From Psychromonas algicola (GTDB taxonomy: Bacteria; Pseudomonadota; Gammaproteobacteria; Enterobacterales; Psychromonadaceae): DNA of 64,000 nt. The notes under the pieces were generated by a model. The model was not told the origin of the DNA, searched no databases, and saw only the letters and a list, made by a program, of their open reading frames with translations. The DNA is taken from the NCBI RefSeq assembly GCF_004378355.1, contig NZ_SNUB01000009.1, positions 1 to 64,000 on the forward strand, in the 5' to 3' direction. This document shows positions 57,125-64,000 of this stretch, piece after piece (within the stretch, counting starts at the first letter, position 1; each line of letters begins with the position of its first letter). The translations under genes were made by a program, and so were the position numbers.

Positions 57125-58795
57125 TTATTTGCCTTTAGCAGCGTTAAATGCGTCAAGCATTGCATTACCCATGCTTGCTTCATCTTGTTGTTTCAAGCTA
57201 TCGATAGCATCTTTCTCATCTGCTTCATCTTTCGCTTTGATTGATAAGCTGATTACGCGGTTTTTACGATCAACACCAACGTATTTAGCTTCAACAGATT
57301 CACCAGCTTTTAACACTGTAGATGCGTCTTCGATACGGTCACGTGAGATATCTGCAACACGGATGTAACCTTCAACACCTTCAGTAAGAAGAACTGTAGC
57401 ACCTTTAGCATCAACTTCAGAAATAGTACCTGTAACAATAGTACCTTTTTTGAATTCTGCTAAGTAATTATTGAACGGGTCAGCAGCAATTTGCTTAATA
57501 CCTAGAGAGATACGTTCACGCTCTGGGTCAACTTGTAATACAACAGCTTCGATTTCGTCGCCTTTTTTGTAGTCAAGTACTGCTTTCTCGCCTTCAACTT
57601 CCCAACTAATGTCAGAAAGGTGAACTAGACCGTCGATGTTACCGTCAAGACCGATGAAGATACCGAAGTCAGTGATAGATTTAATCTTACCAGAAACTTT
57701 TTGACCTTTATCGTGTGTTGAAGAGAACTCTTCCCACGGGTTAGCTTTACATTGTTTAAGACCTAGAGAAATACGACGACGTTCTTCATCGATATCTAGA
57801 ACCATAACTTCAGCCATATCACCTAAGTTAACAACTTTAGATGGGTGGATGTTTTTGTTAGTCCAATCCATTTCAGAAACGTGAACAAGACCTTCAACGC
57901 CTTCTTCAATTTCTACGAAACAACCGTAATCAGTTAAGTTTGTCACTTTACCAGTTAGACGAGTTGATTCTGGGTAACGCTTAGCGATAGCAACCCATGG
58001 ATCTTCACCTAATTGCTTAAGACCTAGAGAAACACGAGTGCGCTCACGGTCAAACTTAAGGATTTTAACGTTGATTTCTTCACCAACAGTTACGATTTCG
58101 CTTGGGTGCTTAACACGTTTCCAAGCCATATCTGTAATATGTAATAGGCCGTCTACACCACCTAAGTCTACGAAAGCACCGTAGTCAGTAAGGTTTTTAA
58201 CGATACCTTTAACTTCTTGACCTTCTTGAAGGTTCTCAAGAAGTTCATCACGTTCAACACTGTTTTCAGTTTCGATAACAGCACGACGAGATACAACAAC
58301 GTTGTTGCGTTTTTGGTCTAACTTGATCACTTTGAATTCAATATCTTTGTTTTCAAGGTGAGCAGTGTCACGTACTGGACGTACGTCAACTAATGAACCA
58401 GGAAGGAAAGCACGGATACCGTTTAATTCAACAGTGAAACCACCTTTAACTTTACCGTTAATAACACCGATAACTGTTTCTTGGTCTTCGTACGCTTTCT
58501 CTAATTGGATCCAAGCTTCATGACGTTTAGCTTTTTCGCGAGAAAGTTTAGTTTCACCGAAACCGTCTTCTACAGCGTCTAGAGCTACATCACAAACATC
58601 GCCAACTTCAACTTCAATTTCGCCAGCAGCGTTCTTGAATTCTTCAACTGGGATAGCAGCTTCAGATTTAAGACCTGCATCAACGAATACTAAGTTGTTG
58701 CTAATGCGTACGATTGTACCTTTAACAATTGTACCTGGGCGAGTTTCTACTTGTTGAAGAGATTCTTCAAATAGTTCAGCAAAAGATTCCATCAT
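57125..58795 (-). CDS. rpsA: Small ribosomal subunit protein bS1
   Basis: S1 captures and unfolds mRNA on the 30S subunit. The 556-aa protein (E. coli 557) contains six S1 OB-fold repeats (starting about residues 20, 105, 190, 275, 362 and 449), with conserved blocks such as [21 protein letters not shown] and [23 protein letters not shown]. The N terminus [13 protein letters not shown] aligns with the E. coli start. No Shine-Dalgarno sequence precedes the tandem ATG codons; E. coli rpsA is likewise known to initiate without one and to be autoregulated, so this is expected. It lies between cmk and ihfB. Confidence 0.98.
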   Translation of the reverse strand: MMESFAELFEESLQQVETRPGTIVKGTIVRISNNLVFVDAGLKSEAAIPVEEFKNAAGEIEVEVGDVCDVALDAVEDGFGETKLSREKAKRHEAWIQLEKAYEDQETVIGVINGKVKGGFTVELNGIRAFLPGSLVDVRPVRDTAHLENKDIEFKVIKLDQKRNNVVVSRRAVIETENSVERDELLENLQEGQEVKGIVKNLTDYGAFVDLGGVDGLLHITDMAWKRVKHPSEIVTVGEEINVKILKFDRERTRVSLGLKQLGEDPWVAIAKRYPESTRLTGKVTNLTDYGCFVEIEEGVEGLVHVSEMDWTNKNIHPSKVVNLGDMAEVMVLDIDEERRRISLGLKQCKANPWEEFSSTHDKGQKVSGKIKSITDFGIFIGLDGNIDGLVHLSDISWEVEGEKAVLDYKKGDEIEAVVLQVDPERERISLGIKQIAADPFNNYLAEFKKGTIVTGTISEVDAKGATVLLTEGVEGYIRVADISRDRIEDASTVLKAGESVEAKYVGVDRKNRVISLSIKAKDEADEKDAIDSLKQQDEASMGNAMLDAFNAAKGK

Positions 58796-58901
58796 CTATT
58801 TATTCACACTTATTTTATACAACCACATACAATCCATTCGTACGGGAGGCAAGAAAGATTACCGCTTCATCCATAAAGCAGTTTTTAGTAAAACAGTTGA
58901 A

Positions 58902-59588
58902 TCATTCAACTGTAATTTTTAATTTAAGTTCAACTAAAGCTAATACTTTCGATACAACTTCATCAATTGTTAATGTCGTAGAATCAATCACAATCGCATC
59001 ATCTGCGGGACGTAAAGGAGCAACAGCTCGGTTACGATCTCGGAAATCACGCTCTTTAATCTCGCTCAAAATTTGCGCGATATTAACATTAAAGCCCTTC
59101 TCTTGCAACTGATTAAAACGGCGTTCAGCTCGCTCTTCGGCACTTGCATCTAAGAATACTTTAACGGCGGCATCTGGAAATACAACGGTTCCCATATCAC
59201 GTCCATCAGCAATCAATCCTGGCGCTTGTAAAAATGCTTTTTGACGTGCTAATAAAGCAGTTCTAACATCTTGAATCGAAGCAACTTCAGAGGCCGCTTG
59301 CCCTACGACTTCAGTACGCAGTTTATCGCCTATATTTTCGCCAGATAATAAAGTATCGACACCATTTCCATTAGAAACAAAAGACACATCTAATGATAAC
59401 GCTAATTCAGATAAAGCTTTCGCATCAGTCAATGAAACCTTATTCTGCAATGCTGCATAAGCAAGAATTCGGTATAAAGCGCCACTGTCTAATAAATGCC
59501 ATTGCAACTTTTTTGCAAGTATGTGACAAACAGTACCTTTACCAGATCCACTCGGACCATCGATGGTAATTAAATTTAAAACTGACAT
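58902..59588 (-). CDS. cmk: Cytidylate kinase
   Basis: Cmk phosphorylates CMP and dCMP. The 228-aa protein (E. coli 227) has the P-loop [10 protein letters not shown] (10-19), the [16 protein letters not shown]-binding segment, the long CMP-specific insertion, and [17 protein letters not shown] with the lid region [25 protein letters not shown] site precedes the ATG. The cmk-rpsA order is conserved in gammaproteobacteria. Confidence 0.97.
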   Translation of the reverse strand: MSVLNLITIDGPSGSGKGTVCHILAKKLQWHLLDSGALYRILAYAALQNKVSLTDAKALSELALSLDVSFVSNGNGVDTLLSGENIGDKLRTEVVGQAASEVASIQDVRTALLARQKAFLQAPGLIADGRDMGTVVFPDAAVKVFLDASAEERAERRFNQLQEKGFNVNIAQILSEIKERDFRDRNRAVAPLRPADDAIVIDSTTLTIDEVVSKVLALVELKLKITVE

Positions 59589-59648
59589 ATCAACCCCAAA
59601 CCTATAATTGGATTATTGATGATAAATTTTATCACCATGTTAAATTCC

Positions 59649-60428
59649 TTAATCAATTTCATCTAAGAAATCACTAAGGTCTTGCTCTGTGTTTTGCTGC
59701 TCGTTAGTTTGTGGCGTTTCAGCGGCAGGAATAAGGCCATTATTGCCCCCATTTTCTCTAAATAATTCATTTTGTATGTAGGCCTCTTTAACAAAAGTAT
59801 AAGAGTCTAATGACTGGTCAATTAAAATTTCTTGCCCTAAGAAGCTATCGCGTACATTGATACCATTCACTCCCCAAACCACACTGGATTGCCAAAGATT
59901 TAGGTAACTACTTGGAAAGTAGAGACTATCCACAACATCACCTACTAAATTACGAGTACTGCGAGGTCCAAGAGCCGGTACCATTAGATATGGCCCATGA
60001 GGCACAGACCAAGTACCTAAAACATTACCAAAGCTTTCACTACGTCTTTCTACGCCGCCTAACTTGGCAATATCAAATAAGCCTAATAAGCCGAAAGTAG
60101 AATTAAAACCAAAACGAAACAAAGAATCTGTGGCACCTTTAAATTCTAACTGTAGTAAATTATTAACAAAATTAACGGGCTCATCTAAGTTAAGCGCAGC
60201 ATTATATAGCGCTTCACGACCAACCTTAGGTACCCATTCAACGAAAGTTTCTGTTACAGGCCTATAAATATGAGCGTCTAAGACATAATAGTTAAAATCC
60301 CACACCCAACGATTAATTGGTTCAATAGGATCGCTCATATAAATGTCATTATCCCCTTTCATAGTCTGAGAATAACTCGCAGTACTAACGAATAAGAAAA
60401 TGAATAAAATGGCAAAACGTTTGATCAT
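59649..60428 (-). CDS. mlaA: MlaA (VacJ) family phospholipid transport protein without lipobox
   Basis: MlaA sits in the outer membrane with a porin and removes mislocalised phospholipids from the outer leaflet, passing them to MlaC. The 259-aa protein has an N-terminal signal peptide (MIKRFAILFIFLFVSTASYS), then MSDPIEPINRWVWDFNYYVLD (about 30-50), the VNNLLQLEFKGATDSLFRFGFNSTFGLLGLFD segment and GTWSVPHGPYLMVPALGPRSTRNLVGD (about 140-166), all diagnostic. E. coli MlaA is a lipoprotein, but here no lipobox exists and the protein has no cysteine at all. An in-frame stop three codons upstream rules out a longer start. The acidic C-terminal tail (Q, N, E, D) is variable. It follows ccmI by 68 bases. 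Confidence 0.92.
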   Translation of the reverse strand: MIKRFAILFIFLFVSTASYSQTMKGDNDIYMSDPIEPINRWVWDFNYYVLDAHIYRPVTETFVEWVPKVGREALYNAALNLDEPVNFVNNLLQLEFKGATDSLFRFGFNSTFGLLGLFDIAKLGGVERRSESFGNVLGTWSVPHGPYLMVPALGPRSTRNLVGDVVDSLYFPSSYLNLWQSSVVWGVNGINVRDSFLGQEILIDQSLDSYTFVKEAYIQNELFRENGGNNGLIPAAETPQTNEQQNTEQDLSDFLDEID

Positions 60429-60496
60429 ATCAAATCACCTAAATAATACGCTATATAAAAGCAAAGATAATGGTTCATCTAAGGTTAATTGTAATA

Positions 60497-61783
60497 TTAA
60501 GACTGTTCATTTATTTCAATATCAATTTGCTCTGTTGATCCGGCTTCGACTATTTTACTTGCTCCAAACCATTGTCCATCAGTTCTATTTACAGTGCCAT
60601 CTGCAGAGATTCTAGCTTTAATAATAAACTGTTTATGATCACTTAATTTTATACCTTGCATCATTGCATTTGCATCGGATAAAACGACTTTCACAGGAAA
60701 CTCGCTAACAGGTAATTTAATTGCAGCGATAGGCATTGATGGCCCATTCACCGGTTGTGCATAAATAAATAAAGTACTGTTAGCGGTATAAGTTACATTA
60801 TCTGTGATAGTAACAGTCACATTATAAGCAGGACCAATAGCTGCAACGGAATCATTCGATTGATTAACTACAACCTGTTCTTCAATTTGACTTTCTTCAG
60901 GATCGATTTGCAGCGCCAACTGATCTTTAGCATAAAGAATACTCTGGTTTAGCATTCCCGCTTGCTCACTATTAGGATCAACCAGTTTTAACATTTGCTG
61001 CCAAGCATCAATCGCAATAACGAAGTTTTCTTCTTGTAATGCAATAAAAGCATACATAGACCAAGCATCGTAATTATCAGGATGTTGCTGTAGAAAACCA
61101 ACTAACATTGATTGTGCAGATGCCTGCGAATATTCATCACCAATCTTGGTAATTAATTCAATGTATTCAAGTTGGATTTCAATATTGTTAGGCGCATAGT
61201 GTAAGGCTTTTTCAATGGCACCAATTGCTAATTCTTTATCTTGAAAGACACGCCCTAAACGGCTGTATAAAACCCACCCTTGCGCATCACTCGGTTGATC
61301 TGCCAAATGGCTGCGTAAACCGAGCATGAGATCTTTAAGTTCTTGCTCGTTGGGGCGAGAATCAGGTTGCTCAAAAAGTTTTTTATGAATTTCAGGATAA
61401 CGTTGTAATGCATTTTGCCAATCGTTCACTTCCTTAAAAGCACCAATTGACCAATACAATGCAACACTTGCTAACACTAAAAAAGCAACGCCGGGTATCC
61501 AAATACGTTTAGCATCATTCTGCTTACTTTGAACATTTTCATCAATATCATCTAGCAGATTATACTGAAGCTCAGCCACCATCGCTTCTTTATCAACGAC
61601 AACACCTTGGCTAATATCGTCTTCCACTTCTTTAATACGAATATCATAAAGTTCATGGTTAAGCTGATTGCGTCGTTCTTTATTAATTAACTTCTTTGAT
61701 TTCTGTCCAATAAATGGTGAAACCATGAATACAGCAAACACAATTAAAAGTAATAAAGCGGCAATAACAAATTGTAAGATCAT
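60497..61783 (-). CDS. ccmI: Cytochrome c biogenesis protein CcmI (CycH)
   Basis: CcmI is the apocytochrome c chaperone of the system I maturation pathway. The 428-aa protein has two transmembrane helices (about 1-24 and 93-113) flanking a cytoplasmic loop with a leucine-rich coiled region (NKERRNQLNHELYDIRIKEVEDD), then periplasmic TPR repeats (about 140-300, for example GWVLYSRLGRVFQDKELAIGAI) and a C-terminal beta domain (about 320-428, YNVTVTITDNVTYT). Its ATG overlaps the ccmH stop by 4 bases (ATGA). Confidence 0.93.
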   Translation of the reverse strand: MILQFVIAALLLLIVFAVFMVSPFIGQKSKKLINKERRNQLNHELYDIRIKEVEDDISQGVVVDKEAMVAELQYNLLDDIDENVQSKQNDAKRIWIPGVAFLVLASVALYWSIGAFKEVNDWQNALQRYPEIHKKLFEQPDSRPNEQELKDLMLGLRSHLADQPSDAQGWVLYSRLGRVFQDKELAIGAIEKALHYAPNNIEIQLEYIELITKIGDEYSQASAQSMLVGFLQQHPDNYDAWSMYAFIALQEENFVIAIDAWQQMLKLVDPNSEQAGMLNQSILYAKDQLALQIDPEESQIEEQVVVNQSNDSVAAIGPAYNVTVTITDNVTYTANSTLFIYAQPVNGPSMPIAAIKLPVSEFPVKVVLSDANAMMQGIKLSDHKQFIIKARISADGTVNRTDGQWFGASKIVEAGSTEQIDIEINEQS

Positions 61784-62274
61784 GAATGTGTATCCTTAAC
61801 ATGCTTTTGTAACAACGCTTGTAACTTTTGTTGCTCTTGATCATCTAAATGAGTTGTTTTAGAACGTTGTTTTTTAATCTGTTTAAACAACACTAACAAA
61901 CCAAATATGATAAATAACAAAGGCCCTAACCATAAAAAGATAGTCGCAGGTGTTACAGGAGGATCATAACGAACAAAATTACCAAAACGAGCCACCATGT
62001 AATCAACGACTTGCTCTTTACTTTGCCCTTGCTTAACTAAATCATAGGTTTTGTTACGTAAATCTTTTGCCAGTTCAGCATTTGAATCTGCAATATTTTG
62101 ATTTTGACATTTAGGGCAACGTAAAAGTTTAGTTAATTCATGGAATGTTTTTTCTTGCTGAGCATTATCAAATTCAAAAGTATCAATCGCCGCTTGCCCA
62201 TTTGTACTAAATAACACAGAGCCCAACAACAATAACAAAACAGAGAGTAAATTAAACTTGCTTACTTTAATCAT
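61780..62274 (-). CDS. ccmH: Cytochrome c maturation thiol oxidoreductase CcmH
   Basis: CcmH keeps the CxxCH cysteines of apocytochrome c ready for heme attachment, together with CcmF and CcmI. The 164-aa protein has a signal peptide (about 28 residues), the active motif LLRCPKCQNQ with Cys53 and Cys56, the three-helix domain (NKTYDLVKQGQSKEQVVDYMVARFGNFVRYDPP), and one C-terminal transmembrane helix (about 108-130). It corresponds to the short CcmH/CcmL form with a separate CcmI. It overlaps ccmG by 4 bases (ATGA). Confidence 0.96.
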   Translation of the reverse strand: MIKVSKFNLLSVLLLLLGSVLFSTNGQAAIDTFEFDNAQQEKTFHELTKLLRCPKCQNQNIADSNAELAKDLRNKTYDLVKQGQSKEQVVDYMVARFGNFVRYDPPVTPATIFLWLGPLLFIIFGLLVLFKQIKKQRSKTTHLDDQEQQKLQALLQKHVKDTHS

Positions 62275-62813
62275 TGCATTGCCTCGTAAATAGCTAACAA
62301 CTTATCATTCCAAACTTGTTCATTTAAATCACCCACATGACGATATTGGATAATACCTTGGCTATCGATTAAAAAAGTTTCAGGTGCACCATAAACACCA
62401 AGATCTAAACCTAACAGCCCACTTTTATCGAACAAACTAATTTTATAAGGGTCGTTTAAATCTTTTAACCAACGGATCGCTTTTTTACGATCGTCTTTAT
62501 AATTCATACCAACAATATAGAAGCCTTGCTGCGCTAATTTATTAAGATAAGTATGCTCTGCATAACAGGTTGGACACCATGTTGCCCAAACATTAAGGAG
62601 CATTTTTTGCCCTTTTAAAATACTTGCATCATATTGTTTATTTTCATCATAAATATCTTGTAAGGTAAATTCAGGAATTGCTTGTCCAATTAAAGCAGAA
62701 TCTAACTTACTTGGATCACTTCCTTTTAATAATGGTGTTGCTAAAAACACAGCACCGGTGATAAAAATAATAAAAGGAATTAAAAGTGTTAACACTCGAC
62801 GTTTATTAAGCAT
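62271..62813 (-). CDS. ccmG: Thiol:disulfide interchange protein CcmG (DsbE)
   Basis: CcmG is a membrane-anchored periplasmic thioredoxin-like protein that reduces apocytochrome c or CcmH. From ATG 62813 it has 180 aa: one N-terminal anchor helix (7-29), then a TlpA-like thioredoxin fold with WCPTC (Cys80, Cys83) in NVWATWCPTCYAEH and the cis-proline loop GAPETFLID. An AGGAG site lies 6 bases before this ATG but directly abuts the ATG two codons upstream, so the downstream start is preferred. It overlaps the ccmF 3' end by 8 bases. Confidence 0.95.
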   Translation of the reverse strand: MLNKRRVLTLLIPFIIFITGAVFLATPLLKGSDPSKLDSALIGQAIPEFTLQDIYDENKQYDASILKGQKMLLNVWATWCPTCYAEHTYLNKLAQQGFYIVGMNYKDDRKKAIRWLKDLNDPYKISLFDKSGLLGLDLGVYGAPETFLIDSQGIIQYRHVGDLNEQVWNDKLLAIYEAMQ

Positions 62814-64000
62814 GTTCATCTCCTAAAACACCTGCTGGTTCTTTTTTGCTACGATAACGTCTATCACAAATCATCAACAAACCACCAAACGCCATTAATA
62901 AAGGTCCCAACCAAATCCAACGAATAAATGGCTTATAATAAATACGCACAGCCCAAGCGCCATCGGGTAGCACTTCCCCCATTGCGATATATAAATCACG
63001 CGTAAAACCTTCATCAATTGCAGCTTCAGTCATAGGCATACGCTGTACTGTATAAAGTCGTTTTTCAGCTTGCATCACGGCAACAAAATCACCGTCTTTT
63101 TTAACCGTAAACACACCAACCGTCGCTGTATAGTTTTGCGCCTTTAAGCCTTTAACTTGATCAAAATGAAACTCATAATGCTCAAAGCTAATTTGCTCCC
63201 CAACCGCGAGCTTCACATCTTTCTCGATTGAATAGTTTTGCGTCATAGTAATACCAATAATCATGACAGCTAAACCTAAATGCCCAAAACTCATTGCCCA
63301 GTGGCTATTACCTAATTTTGTAATGCCTTTGGAAAAACTATGTCGGTGAGTTGAACGTAGATAAATCTCATAAACGACACCAACAATGATCCAAAAACCT
63401 AAGAAGGTTCCCATCACAGCCAACCAAGTTAAAAATGGAGCAAAGACTAACAGGAAAAGAACAGTGACTAAGGTGCTTATGATAAGAATCATAGCCAGTG
63501 GTTTTTTCAAATCATTTAATTGCTGACGTTTCCAACGGAATAAAGAACCGACTCCAACAAATAAAGCAAAAGGCACAATTAAAATAGTAAACATTCGATT
63601 AAAAAAAGGTTCGCCAATAGAAATACTACCGAGCCCAATTTCTTTATGCACTAAGGGTAATAATGTTCCTAGCAATACAACAATCAAAGCGGCAATTAAC
63701 AGAATGTTGTTAATCAATAATACGCTTTCACGTGAAGCTAATTCATAGCGGCCTCGACTTTTCACTTTAGCTGCTTGTACTGCATATAAAAGCAATGAGC
63801 CGCCAATCACTAAAACCAAAAATCCTAGTATAAATAATCCACGAGTTGGATCACTCGCAAAAGCATGTACAGAAACAAGCACTCCAGAGCGGACTAAAAA
63901 CGTGCCTAATAAACTTAATGAGAATGCACTTAACGCAAGCAGTACAGTCCAAGATTTAAATACCCCACGTTTTTCACTTACCGCTAAAGAGTGGATCAAA
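62806..64000 (-). CDS. ccmF: Cytochrome c heme lyase subunit CcmF (C-terminal part, cut by the window edge)
   Basis: CcmF is the large polytopic component of the system I heme lyase. Only the last 398 codons are visible, against about 650 for a full protein; the frame runs off the window. The visible part begins in the conserved HSLAVSEKRGVFKSWTVLLAL and LVRSGVLVSVHAFASDP periplasmic/helix region, has several further helices, the histidine-bearing HWAMSFGHLGLAVMIIGIT stretch, a large periplasmic domain (VKLAVGEQISFEHYEFHFD onward), and a last helix (WIWLGPLLMAFGGLLMI) with a basic tail. The tryptophan-rich heme-handling WWD domain lies upstream, outside the window. It heads the ccmFGHI overlap series. 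Confidence 0.95.
   Translation of the reverse strand, partial: LIHSLAVSEKRGVFKSWTVLLALSAFSLSLLGTFLVRSGVLVSVHAFASDPTRGLFILGFLVLVIGGSLLLYAVQAAKVKSRGRYELASRESVLLINNILLIAALIVVLLGTLLPLVHKEIGLGSISIGEPFFNRMFTILIVPFALFVGVGSLFRWKRQQLNDLKKPLAMILIISTLVTVLFLLVFAPFLTWLAVMGTFLGFWIIVGVVYEIYLRSTHRHSFSKGITKLGNSHWAMSFGHLGLAVMIIGITMTQNYSIEKDVKLAVGEQISFEHYEFHFDQVKGLKAQNYTATVGVFTVKKDGDFVAVMQAEKRLYTVQRMPMTEAAIDEGFTRDLYIAMGEVLPDGAWAVRIYYKPFIRWIWLGPLLMAFGGLLMICDRRYRSKKEPAGVLGDEHA

Noticed and set aside
58796-58812. Missing Shine-Dalgarno sequence before rpsA as an anomaly
   Set aside because: E. coli rpsA is known to initiate without a canonical site, so this is expected.
58729-59112. Plus-strand open frame of 127 codons across the rpsA/cmk junction
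   Set aside because: Antisense to two essential genes and without a ribosome site or recognisable sequence.

Overview
This AT-rich window comes from a marine-type gammaproteobacterium, most likely Psychromonas or a near relative in the Alteromonadales/Vibrionales area. The evidence is gene content and order: frsA-crl-proBA, the lpx/bam/dxr macro-operon, a divergent map/rpsB pair, cmk-rpsA-ihfB-lapAB-pyrF, and a Vibrio-style FlrABC flagellar hierarchy. The genus is inference; no rRNA or marker search was possible.

Layout. 1-5.4 kb: a lone MshA-like prepilin, the proline operon proBA, and frsA-crl. 5.4-8.5 kb: a dCACHE-type chemoreceptor divergent from a GGDEF diguanylate cyclase that has a near-consensus sigma-54 promoter. 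8.5-28.2 kb: a long minus-strand housekeeping block (rpsB-tsf-pyrH-frr-uppS-cdsA-dxr-rseP-bamA-skp-lpxD-fabZ-lpxA-lpxB-rnhB-dnaE-tilS) covering translation, undecaprenyl and phospholipid precursors, outer-membrane assembly, lipid A synthesis and replication. accA, usually next to dnaE, is absent here, and a strong terminator-like hairpin sits between lpxA and lpxB. 28.6-32 kb: map and glnD. 32.1-35.8 kb: a ferric-iron ABC transporter with a Fur-box-like sequence inside its promoter.

36-53.4 kb is a flagellar regulation, filament and glycosylation island: flrA and flrBC; fliS and a FliT-like gene; a complete pseudaminic-acid pathway (pseB, pseC, pseF, a fused pseG-pseH, pseI); a Maf/DUF115 flagellin glycosyltransferase; fliD, flaG, and one very large flagellin. 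Readable promoters fit the known hierarchy: sigma-70-like for flrA, sigma-54 for flrBC, fliS and fliD, sigma-28 for flagellin. The genes together make CMP-pseudaminic acid, attach it to flagellin and export, cap and chaperone the filament. 53.6-60.4 kb: a MaoC-like hydratase, pyrF, lapB-lapA, ihfB, rpsA, cmk and a cysteine-free MlaA. 60.5-64 kb: the distal cytochrome c maturation genes ccmI, ccmH, ccmG and ccmF, the last running off the window.

I did not find a convincing wholly new system. The best second-look items are the PseG-PseH fusion within the flagellin glycosylation island, the sigma-54-driven diguanylate cyclase, the MlaA without a lipobox, the intra-operon lpxA/lpxB terminator, and the tandem repeats upstream of the fliD promoter. 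No tRNA, rRNA, CRISPR array, insertion sequence or prophage was seen.
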